NCBI RefSeq assembly: GCF_014839835.1 | Contig: NC_071617.1 | Coordinates: 41,631,652-41,695,651, forward strand | DNA length: 64,000 nucleotides | Reading direction: 5' to 3' | DNA from: Dryobates pubescens | Taxonomy: Eukaryota; Chordata; Aves; Piciformes; Picidae | Shown here: positions 11,801-22,300 of the stretch, in pieces | Position numbering within the stretch: position 1 is the stretch's first letter | How the letters are laid out: each line of letters opens with the position of its first letter | Made by a program: the position numbers and the translations under genes | Notes under the pieces: generated by a model | Told to the model about the DNA's origin: nothing | Databases searched by the model: none | Seen by the model: the letters and a program-made list of their open reading frames with translations, nothing else

Positions 11801-14800
11801 TCCATACTTGGGTGGAAGAGATGCCCAAAGGCTGTGCCCTTCTTCCCTGTGTACCAGCTCCCTCCTAAACCCTCTGGAGCTTTAACCACACAACAGCCAC
11901 TTAACATTGGCAGGTGCTGATTGTTGCTTTGTCTCTGGCACCTGTCTCTGAAGGGGCACAAGGGTCCTGCCCACCTGTGAGGCAGACACGCTGTCCTAGG
12001 AATGGACTGGGTGCTGTCAGATCACTCAGGAAGCAAAGGCCAGGGATCTGGCCCACTCTCAAAGCCCACACCAGCTTTGCCTGTGGGCTGGCAGGTCACA
12101 GGACTTCCCCCCACTGACAGGCAGCAGTAACCAAAAGGGGTCGTACCAGGAGGCAGCACAGCCATAAGCTGCCCAAGGGCTGGCTGTGCTGCATGCTTGA
12201 TCCTCCATCTGTGCCTCCTCCGAGGTGGCATTGCAGAGGGTCATCCTCTCCCAGAGATGCACCAGCTCCAGCCCCCTGCACAGGGGCTGTGTGGCCTATG
12301 AGCTCACCCACTGCTCAGCAGCAAAGAAGGAAGGCACTGGGCTTCAGGCAAACTGAATCCTGAGGGGTTTGGGACAGCAGGGAGGAAAGAAGAAGAGGAT
12401 AGCTCTGCATAGTCCTGCCACCACCTTGAGGACAGACCCTGAAGCTTGGCTGCTTCCAGCAGGGCTCTATCAGCGGTGCTCTGCAGGCTTCCTGAGATGT
12501 CATGCCCACCTTATGTGAGCATCTCCTGCTACCTGTATGCTCATGTTCAGCTGCTAACTGACCACCTGAGAGACACAAGTGCTACAGAGAAGTATGCAGT
12601 CCCTATTTAGACATGGGAAGTGTATCTCAGCCCTCTCTGGCAATTTAACAGGGGCTACTTGGTTGTGCAGTCAGTACAATAAAGCAAATGCACAACTGAA
12701 AGGAAGTGGCCTCAGTATCTGGCAATTTAACAGGGGATACTTGGTTGTGCAGTCAGTACAATAAAGCAAATGCACAACTGAAAGGAAGTGGCCTCAGTAT
12801 CTACCCAGGAAAAAAAAAAAGAGGACCTGGCCACCTGGTGAGGGATTTTGCACCTCTTAGTCAAAAGAGGAAAAGAAAATGAGTTGAGAGAGCAGTGACT
12901 GCAAGAGCAAAAAGTCCTCCTCCATGAATCACAGAGGTTATAGCAAGGCTCTACACACCTTGGCCCAGGGAACACCGGGGCACACAGCACTCCAGTGCCC
13001 TAAGTCTTGGGTTTAGACGTAGATCCTGGAAGGATTTTGTTTTCTTTTTGAGGTGGTATTTTTTCCCCATCCCCGTGCCTGAATTGCCAGAGGAACAGAG
13101 TTAAAGTCCCTTCAGCTCCCCAGGCTGGGCTTTTGCCCAACTGTGAGACTAAAGCCCCTTGACCTTTGCAATGTTTGGTATTTTGGCACAGGCTAAAATC
13201 TGCCTCTTTACAAACCCTCAGAGCTTGGCAAACAAGCCCTGCCCCACTTTCCATCCATTGCTGAGATACTGCAAACACCTGGCTCTCACAGCAGAGTAGC
13301 CCCTCCTGCTCTTACCTGTGCTCACTCCCTGGGAAAGAGCAGATCTCTGCAGAGGCTACACACTGAAGCCCCTTTGTTCCCAAAGGATTTTTCCATCCCC
13401 TCCCTTGTTCATCTCTGCCATATAACACAGAGACACAGTTCCCCCAGAAACACGCTGCAACACCTCTGCACCTGCCCACCACTTTCTGCTCCTTGTGGGA
13501 CCAGAGATGAGGATTCCCCCAGGAGGCATGGCAGGATGGGTTGTTCTGGCTCAACCAGGGCCTGAGGCTCCCTGAGGAATGATCTCTGCTCTTCTCCATC
13601 ACTGTAGTCAGTACCACTGATCAGGGACGCTGCACTTTTCATCATAGCCCACTCAGAGGTGGGATGCTGCAAGAGGCCTCTGCACAGTACAGACCAACTG
13701 CATCTGTACTGCTGGGAAAATTGAGGCACTATGTGAGGCAACGACGTACCCAGGATTGACCACAGCACAGCAAACCCAGGAGTCCCAAGAGCAGGCCAGG
13801 CATTGCCTTCCTGATAAAAGGGGGAAAGCTCCTTCACAGGGAAGCATAAACCCTAACAGAACTGTAGCAAGCCTTTGGCTCCTGCTTCCTTTGCCCAGGT
13901 TCTTCCCACTCTCTGTAGCAGCAGCATGCAGTGGAGTGGTGCACCTGTGCTGAAATCCTCTGCTGGCAGTAGACCTGAGGCCCAGGAGGCTCCCAGAGGT
14001 CTATCTCAAGTAGCTAGTATCAGCATCGGGTAGCTGCAGCTCCTGAGCCTGGAGCTGAGCCCTCAAGGAGCTGTTTCTGGTTTCTGCACATGGTGTCTCT
14101 TTGATGAGGCACAACCAGCCCACTTTCCTCATCTATGGCTGGCTCCCCAAGAGGAATCCACAGGGCTGGGAAAGGTCACCCTGGCTGAACTAACTGCCCT
14201 TGGATGGGATTTACTGGGAAGGAACAGCTTGTATCAGGCAGGCTGGGAGACAGAACAGCAGCTTTCAGTTCCTTGTGTGTATTCTTTCTCCTTAAGTTCT
14301 GCTTAACTTCTGCTTGGTGGGAGCCAAGAGTAGGGCCCTGACAGGGGTTTTGAACAGAACAACAAGGAGAGGAAATTAAGCCAGACAGACACCAGGAACA
14401 CAACAAAGCAAAGGTTAGGCACAGGAGGGAAGTGGAAGAGCACAGACACGAGCCATGGACCTTCCTGCCAGTGTTCTCATGCTGGCTAGCTTGTGTTCCC
14501 CTGGTCTGCAGAGCCCTGACCACTTGGCCCAAGCAGGCTCAGCTTGGGAGTGCAGCTAGAAAGAATGGGGCACTGGCTACCAGCTGCTCTGGAACCCTGC
14601 ATGGAGCCAGACTGCAGTTCTTCCCCATGGGAGTGCCCATCTGCTCCTCAGTGTTTCATGCCTTGGGGCATCCCTTGCCCCCTCTCCTTGGCAGTCTGCC
14701 TGGTCTGCATTCCTGGCCCTTGTGGGAGCAGGGTGGCAATTGCTTACACTGGCAGAGAATGACAGGCAAGCATACTTTGGACCCGGCTGTCTGCTCGGGG

Positions 14801-14980
14801 GCTTTGGCAAAGCCTTGTAGCGAAACAGGACCCTGTCCAGCCAGCCCGCATTTCTGTGGTGGGCAGATGTTGTTCCTCCCTCACCCCCCTTCTTCACCCA
14901 GCCCTGCCACCCCAACAAATGGGGTCTTGGGCTGAGAAGCAGTATCGTTTACAGGGAGCATGTGTTTGGCTTGGAAGGAG
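8891..14980. other. Intergenic region CAPN11-MYMX, no gene seen
   Basis: Six kilobases with only short unrelated open frames. I saw no splice-bounded coding exon, transposon or RNA gene. The one notable structure is the 82-bp tandem duplication at 12637-12800. Muscle enhancers for MYMX would be expected nearby, but none can be proven by eye. Confidence 0.55.
12637..12800. repeat. 82-bp direct tandem duplication
   Basis: Copies 12637-12718 and 12719-12800 begin CTGGCAATTTAACAGGGG and differ at about one base (CTACTT versus ATACTT), so the duplication is recent. Each copy carries an AATAAA hexamer. Confidence 0.95.
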
Positions 14981-14983
14981 GGG

Positions 14984-15072
14984 GCATTTAAATGGGCAGC
15001 TGGGGTTTTCTTCTTGTTGTCCCCGTGCTCTAAAGCTGCTCCTGCCATTTGGCATAGTGGCAGGTCCACGTG
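14984..15072 (+). promoter_or_regulatory. MYMX: Putative MYMX promoter with E-box cluster
   Basis: Three CANNTG E-boxes lie within 75 bp: CAGCTG at 14997-15002 (the MyoD/myogenin-preferred form), CATTTG at 15046-15051 and CACGTG at 15067-15072. An AT-rich ATTTAAAT lies just upstream near 14985-14992. MYMX is known to be driven by myogenic bHLH factors through promoter E-boxes. That these particular sites are used is inference, and the transcription start was not located. Confidence 0.45.
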
Positions 15073-15148
15073 GGAGAAGCTGAGCAGCACAGGCTCCTCT
15101 GGAAGAAAGAGCTGAACAGTTCCCGAAGCGGGAAGGATCCCAAGCAGG

Positions 15149-15355
15149 GTAAGAATGACCAGGGGAAGAGGTGGGGAGCAGAGTGGTACCCTTCAGTGGT
15201 TCTCCCCGAGCACCCTCCCGCTCCCAGAGGTGTGCGGACACCTCGAGCACCATGCTCGGGTCAGAAGATCCGAAGTGTGAGGAGCTCCTGGGCACCGCAC
15301 AATCCGCCAAGGTACCTCAGCGGGGGGTCGGAGGGTCCTGACGGTGCTCCCACAG
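15149..15355 (+). other. MYMX: Possible 5' UTR intron of MYMX
   Basis: A strong donor GTAAGA at 15149 and an acceptor ending CTCCCACAG at 15355 frame a 207-bp intron 14 bp upstream of the MYMX start codon. Removing it would give a short leader. The evidence is splice signals only. Confidence 0.4.
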
Positions 15356-16330
15356 GCTCGGGGGGCAGCATGCCCGCCCCGCCGCTGCCCGCCCCGCTGC
15401 TGGCCGCCCTGCTCGCCCGCCTGCTGCCGCTGGCCCGCCAGCGCCTCCTGCCGCCGCTCCGCCGCCTGGGCCGCCGACTACGCTCCCGGGAGAGCCGCCA
15501 GGCGCTGCTCACCTGCCTGCTCTGCCTCCTCAACCTGCGCAAGAAGGTGGACGACTGAAGCCGGCCGGGGAAGGGAGGGGAGAAGGGCACGGCCAGGGCA
15601 CCGAGCCTCTCTGCCGCCTCCCCTGCCCGCCGCGGAAGGAGGATCCCGGGCAGGGGAGGGGACGCGCCCCGGCGGGGGCGGGAGGGTCCGCCCAGGCAGC
15701 CGAAGCCCGGGCGGCCGCCCGCTCCTCGCCGCTCCGGCCATGGGAGCCGGACTGCTGCCCCCTGCCCCGCTGCCCCCGGCCACGGGGCCGCCCCGCTGAG
15801 CGCCTCCGCGAGAAGGGGCGGCCCCGCCGCCGCCGCCCGCCCTGGGGAAGGAGCCGGCGCCGCCCGGGCGGTCTCCATCACCCGCGCTCTCGGCCGGCGG
15901 GGGCCCCGCGCTGCCGCTTCGCCCCACGGGACCTGGGCCGGAGCCCCTGGTTGTCCCTCTGCGCGCCGGTGGCGGCGGGAGGGCGAGGATGTCGGGCAGC
16001 ACGGCGAGGAAGGTGCAGCCCTTCACCATCAGCACCAAGCTCTCGCTGCCCAAGTGTGCCGCCGACTTCTCCGGTAACGCCTGCCCCGGTATCGCTCTCG
16101 CCTCTGCTCTGGACAGCCACCGCGGCCTCCGCCGCACCCTCAACGAGCGTATCTCCCTCTACCTGGCTCAAGCCCGGGCCAACCCCGCCGCCCCCGAGGG
16201 CCAGCCCCGCAGCCCCAGCGACGATGGAGGGACCGACGAGGAGCAGCTCAACCGCAACTCTCTCGCCCGCTCCATTAAGAAGATCACGTTGTCCAACTGG
16301 CATGGGGAGGCTGGCGTGGGGGACGCAAGG
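15330..16330. promoter_or_regulatory. CpG island spanning MYMX and the spectrin-like first exon
   Basis: Very GC- and CpG-rich sequence covers the MYMX coding exon, the 430-bp spacer 15559-15988 and exon 1 of the next gene. The spacer has no AATAAA/ATTAAA, so MYMX has no obvious polyadenylation signal before the next gene begins. The island probably contains the promoter of the spectrin-like gene. Confidence 0.65.
15370..15558 (+). CDS. MYMX: Myomixer (myomerger/minion), muscle cell fusion microprotein
   Basis: 62-residue single-exon protein starting MPAPPLPAPLLAALLARLLP. Myomixer is a membrane microprotein that works with myomaker to complete myoblast fusion by driving the hemifusion-to-pore step. 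Visible features are an N-terminal hydrophobic segment (about residues 5-21), a strongly basic amphipathic stretch (about 23-43, many Arg on a Leu ladder) and a second hydrophobic helix holding the family motif AxLyCxL as A45-L47-C49-L51 (QALLTCLLCLL). Mammalian proteins have about 84 residues, and this one ends shortly after the motif with KKVDD. The frame stays open upstream to 15070 without any in-frame ATG, so 15370 is the first possible AUG start. Position after CAPN11 matches human 6p21.1. It is too short for most gene finders. Confidence 0.88.
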   Translation: MPAPPLPAPLLAALLARLLPLARQRLLPPLRRLGRRLRSRESRQALLTCLLCLLNLRKKVDD

Positions 16331-19300
16331 GGACCTGGGGACCTTGCCGAAACCGGCGATCAGAGGAACCACAACAACAATAACAGCAGGCCAGGGAAAA
16401 CTCAGTTCAAGGTAAGTGCTTCCCATCCCTTGCACCCTGCTTTCTCCCAGTCTTCCCTGCAGTTCCCCGTTCCTGACGAGGCAGCATTTGGGCAGGGGAT
16501 CCCTGCTGCCTTTTCCCCGCGCCCTCCGGGCAGCACTCGCTACAGGGCTCCTGGAGCAGCTTCTTTTCCTCCCGCCTCCCCCCACGCACTCCTCTCTACT
16601 GTCAGGCTGGAGGGCAGGAGATCTTTGCAGGTTTGCCTGGCGCTAAAATAAGCCAGAAAAGCTTTGCCCCAGAACCCGGCTGTGGAAGGCTCAGCTCTCG
16701 GGATGCCTGCGATGATGCAGTTATGTACGGGGAGCTGGGAACTTGCTCTTCCGTTTACCGGGGGGGGGAAACCGAGGCCGGGAGAAGGGAAGTGACTCAT
16801 GGAGGGCCACACAGTCAGACAAAGCTGGGACAAGGCTAGGAGCAGGACCCAGGGTTCCCAGCACCCTACCCTCCAAGTCTGAGCGCTGACAGGCACAAAA
16901 GTCTGAATCCATCAGTGCCGGCGCTCGGGAGACCCCCTGTGTGGCTGCGATGGGGCGGAAGGCAGCTCGGAGATCTCGCTGTTCCTGGCAAGAGCAGGCA
17001 GGAACTCCTTGGGATCTAACCCTGACCCACAACAGCTGGTTCCCCGGCGGGATAGCCGCTAGAGAGAGCCTCATAGTCCACTGCCAAACCCTCGTCCTCA
17101 TTGCCAATAAAGGCCAGGCACGGCCCTGCCAGGGCTGCCGCTTCCGCCGCGCTCGGGCAGCTCCGCGCTGGGCGGCCGGAGCTTGGGGAGCCCAAGGGGC
17201 ATCGGCGGAATGAGGGGTCCCAGCTTTCTTATGAGGGCTAGGCACGGTGGTGCGGTGCGGGGCTCTTGGGAGGCTGCCAGGATCGGCCCCTCCTGCCTGT
17301 CCGGCCTGGGGGGATCGGGCCGGGGGGGGCTAGCCTGGAACTGGGGAGGAGAGCAGGCTGCGAGGTGGGGCTTTGGGAGGGAGAGGGAGAACAAGGACGC
17401 AGAAGGCGGCGTGCGTTAGGCAGGAAGGTAGCCAGAGGAGAGAAGGGAACACCGTCCCCCGGGCAGGACACTTTAGGGCTTTCTCAAGTGGGGCCACAGC
17501 CTCTGCCTCTGTTTCCTGTCCTGTAGGGGTGAGGGAGTCCTCCTTCACGAGCAGCCCAGGGGGCTGGCTCCCCTCGTCTTGCTCGTAGGAAATCACTGGC
17601 ACCTACACTTTCATGGGAACGTGGCAGGCGTGTGTGCTGCGTTAATTTTGCTTTTAACAGGGGAAAGAAACGTTCACGAAGGAAGCAGCAGAGGCTGCTT
17701 GTACTCATTTTGTGTGTAACTTTGCTCACATTGTGAAGCCTGGGGTCCTGGTAGGAAGCAGTTGGCATGGCACCTTATGGATGTCAGGGAAGGCACCGCT
17801 GCTTCTCCCAGCCTTCGGGTGCTGTAAGAGTTTGTTATTTTGCTGGAGTGAGCACCCAACTCCAGCCAGAGGGACTTGGAGGGGGGAGGCAGTCCCGGTG
17901 GAACTGCTCTGTGGGAAGGATGAAGTCATCCTTATGCCAGCAGTCCTGTTTTCCTGCAGCTGATGCATCATGAGATGAGGACTTTAAATAAAACTCCCAT
18001 GTCACCTGCAGGCATGTTTCCCATGGCTAAGCCTGGGGGGAGAGGGGGGGATGGACTTGCAGGCTGCAGTCAGCATGAGACACTGCTGCCTAGAAAAGAA
18101 GCTTCCTAGGGTATTATGTCTTATAAACAGTTTACTTTTAGCTCCCCACTGTTCCCAAAACGGGCATCCACACCTCTCAGGCTCCTTCCCCTGCAGTCAG
18201 GCAGGGAAATGCTTTCTTGGCTCTAGCTGCACCTGTTGGGCCATGACTCAACCTCACTCCTTGCCCCACTCTTCCTTCTTGGGATGAGATACTGTGGCAT
18301 GGTGTGGTGGTCTGTCCTCTGCAGCCATCAAACAGGGTTTGCAGGCCCCTGGAAAGGTGCGGTGGTGCTGGTGTTCCAGGGATTATATGGTTGTTAGCTG
18401 TCGACCGCTCTGGAGACATCAGCTCTAGTGCTGGGGCTGCCATCCACACTGGGACTCTCCTGCAGTCCTGCAGGGATGGAGTCCTTCTTTACCTGGGTTG
18501 GTTCTTCCTTGGACACCATCCCCACTCTGAAGTGGTCTGAGTGGTGGTCTGGGTCTGTCTGTGGCTGATTCACCACCCCATTTGCTGTGGTCTCACAGGA
18601 GGGGGTGTCAAAGCAGTACACATTGCCCACCACTTTGTGTTGCCTTGTCCATGCTTAGACAGCTGTTGACAAGGTGGCCCAGGGGTGGGAATGAAGGAGG
18701 TCCCTAAATTGGCCTGTTATATCTGACAGCCCAAGAAAGGATCCATCTGTAGTGTATGAGAATGATGCCCCTTGTGCATGATCCAAACAATCTCATGCAC
18801 CTCTCCTCCTGGGGCTGGGTTCCATTAATGATCAGGTTAACGTGGATTTCATCCTGGACCTCCTCCCTGTGCCTGGCTACAGCACCTGGACTTCCTTTCT
18901 CCTGCTGCCATTCTTCACCCCATCCCTTGGGAGCCCTTCCCTGTGAGCCAGCCACCCCTTTAACTCTTGCCTCCCTGCTAGACCAAGGTCAGGGGCTGGC
19001 AGCTGAGGTGATTGAGATTTTCACTGGTGGAGTTAATATTCTCCTAGGGCCTTGTGCCTCTGCTTTGCTGTTCTGGAGGAGGGCAGGGTCTCTCACACTG
19101 AGCATCCTTAGATGACCAGAGGCCAGTGGTGTACCACTGAATGGTTTTCTGCTGATTTTGGAGGGGAAAATAGGGGATGAGTGTGTGACATAAAATGGAG
19201 AAAGTGCTGAGCAAAGCAAGCATAGGAGTTCTTGCCTCTTGCTTAATCCAGGCAGGAGCTGCCGATGGTGCTCAGAGGTGCCTGGCTCCAGTGAGGAGGG

Positions 19301-22300
19301 ATTTGCAAGAGCTTGGCCAAACAGTGTTTGGGTACTGCCAACAGCCTCCTCTGGCCCAGGGGGAAGTGGGTGCATGCTCCTCCACCCCTTTGGCTGCTGG
19401 GATGGTCAAATGCTTCCAGGCTCACATCTGTGCCTTCTTCTAGGTCTTCCTCAGAAAGGATGTGGATGTGGAGAATGAGCAGCAGGAGGCTGGGAGCCCC
19501 CGGGCCAGTAGTTTCTGCTCTGCGGTGGAGAGAGGTTCCCCTGTCTATGTGGTATGTCCCCTTGCCCTCTCTGTTTAGGAGGATCTGACCCAGGGGCACA
19601 GCATGGGGCTGATGGTCTGCCTGGGCATGATTGGGGCCTTGCCACTTTAAAAGAGTGAGGGGAGAAGCTAGGCATGACAGGGCATGGGGTCAGCCCCCAG
19701 GCCAACACCCAGAGGTTTTATCACTTCTAAGGGATCCAGATTGCAGACTCATCCAGCCCTGGCCATGTCAAGAGGCTGAAGACCCCAGAGTTTGAGGAGG
19801 GCCTGAGAATCTCTGCTGCTATTTAAAAAAGAAAGAGGAGACAGGGGATTTCTGTAGTTGTTGTGGTTAGGCAGAAAGGCCTTGAGAAGCAGCTCCCATG
19901 CTGTCAGCAGGGCAGCACATGCCAGAGTGCTTAGAGAGCCTGAAACAGTTGCCTGAACTCCACTGCTCTGCAGGCTGCTGGGAAATTGTGCCCTGGTGGG
20001 TTCAGGGGTGCCTGGGATCCTTCAGGGCAGCTCTCACCCAGCCCCTTTGGGAAGGGAGCAATTTAGTCTCAGGATCAATTTCTGCTTGGTGAGAGGAAGC
20101 AGTGAAGCCTGCACCTTCAGGTTTCTCCTGAAGATGCTGAGGCTCCTGTTTGCCACCAGTTAGTGTGTGGTCAGGTGCGCATCTCTGGGCAGCAGGTTAG
20201 GAAGCGAGTGCCCAGGTGGCTGTGCTGTCCCCTTGGCTCTGTGCAGCTGCACCAGGGGCTGAACTTGGAGAGGGGCCAGCTCCTTCATTGGCTGACCTTT
20301 GCTGTCACCCCTGGGGGAGCTGGAGTCCTGGTGGAGAGTTTTGTCAGCATCCGAGGTTGAGTCCTGGGGAAGATGCCGAGTTTTCTGCCCCTCCACCATC
20401 AGTTGTTTTGAATGGGGGTCTCCAAGTGCCCTGATAGGCTGATTTCATTGAGGACCTGCCTTGTGGTCCCCCTACCCCCTGGAGGGGCACAAAGCCTCAG
20501 GCTGGAGAGGCAGCAAGTGCCACATCCACCTGAAGAGTAGGCACAGGGACCAGCCCAGGTGCTGGGTGACATCCTGGAGTGACCTAGGGATGTGAGAGAC
20601 ATCCTGGCAACCCTGGTCTTGTTGGAGGGGAGCTATGCCTTGGCATGCTGGGAGAGACCCCCAAATATGTCGGTGAGGGAGAGGGAATGGAGACGAGGCA
20701 GGCTGACGTACTTTATTTGGGTTTCTGAAACACTCCTGGGAGGTGATGGGCAGGGCTCCCTGGGGTGGCACACTGACCCCTCACCTCTGCCTGCCCCAGC
20801 TGGCAGGACCCCTGGCATCATCGCCGCGGAAAGAGAGCCCCAAAAGCAAGGAGCCCATGGCAGCACCAAGATGCAGCAGGCGAAGCGGCGCGGGAGCAGC
20901 CCCTTTCCTCGACCTGAGCCCTCTGGTAGCCCAGTTCAACCGGGAGATGCTGCAGGTTAGGCCGACCAGGTTGCCAGCCCAAAGATCTACATGGGGTGTG
21001 CTGGGGGGGGCCACAAGCAGCCTTTCATGTGAGCTATGGGGTGGGGTGCGCAGCAGGGAGGGCTGAACTCCCGGCCCCGAGCGAAGCAATGGTTGTGGCA
21101 TGAGATCATGTTTGGCCGCCTCTCCCTGGCTGTCGGCCCCAGGGAGAGGGGGTCAGCCCACACCAGGGCTCTGCTTCCTCCCCACATGTGCATGCTCCTC
21201 CCATCTTTCATCCTTCTCCTCCCAGCCCCTGTCCCTTCCCAGCAGCGTGGGAACGGGGCTGGCATGGGGTGACTGCTTCCAAGCTGGGGAGGGTACATGG
21301 GTACTTGTGCTGCAGAACAGGGAGAAGAAGTGCTTCCTGCAGGGATATCTCACCCAGACACTCCCAGTCTGGCCTGCCCTGGGGGGGCCTCAGCTTCTCC
21401 TGCTGGGCTGGGGCAGATGCTGGAAAGAGGCGAGATGCCACTCATCTTCCTATTTCCGTCACCGCTGATGCCATCCTGAGTCCCTTTGCCGGCCTCTTGG
21501 CACTCGGAGCAACAGAGTTGTCAGTCAAAAAGGTCCCCTCTGGTCCCTGTGGCAGCTTGGGAGGGGTTTGGCCTTGGGTCTCTGGAGCTGCGTCCTTGGG
21601 GCTCTTGCAAAGGTGCCTGGCCACGTGGATCTTCCCACATTGCAGGCAGAGGGCTGGGTGCGAGGCAAGCTGCGGGACCTGAAGGACGGCTGCAGCCTGC
21701 AGGACTGGGAGGAGGTGGGTCAGACCTTGCAGCGGGACATGAAGGACTTTGAAAACACACTGATAAAGCTCAACCAGGTGAGGTGGGGTGGCATCACGGC
21801 TCCCATTCCCTGCAGCACCTGCATCCCCAGGTTCTCCACAGTGGAGGGTCTCTGGGAGCTCCTGACACTGAGTGGGACCCTTGGCCCCACAGATGGGTGA
21901 GCAGCTGATGTGGCGGGCGAACCCCAGTGCTGAGACGGTGCAGAGGCAGCTGCTGGCCCTGCGGGACCAGTGGCAGCTCCTGAAGCAGACGGCCACCAGC
22001 CAGAGCAAAGCTCTAGGGGGTCTGCGGAGCCTGCAGGACTTCAACAAAAAGGCTGAACAGCTGGAGGCGTGGATCAGACACCAGGTACGGGATGCTGGGA
22101 GCATGGTCTGGGGAGGGGGACAGGCTGGCTGTCCTACCGCCTTCTCACCCCTTCCTCTGGCCCAGGAGAAGAAGCCCTCTCTGGCAGCCCTCCTGCAGGA
22201 GAGCCTGGACAAGATCCAGCTTACTCGCCGCATCCTTGACTTGAAGCAGGTGAGAGGCTGCTGGAAGCTGCCAGTGTTCCGGGGACCCCAAACCCCATGG

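Noticed and set aside
15261-16585. Long minus-strand ORFs over the CpG island
   Set aside because: GC-rich sequence is stop-poor, and these are shadows of MYMX and spectrin-like exon 1.
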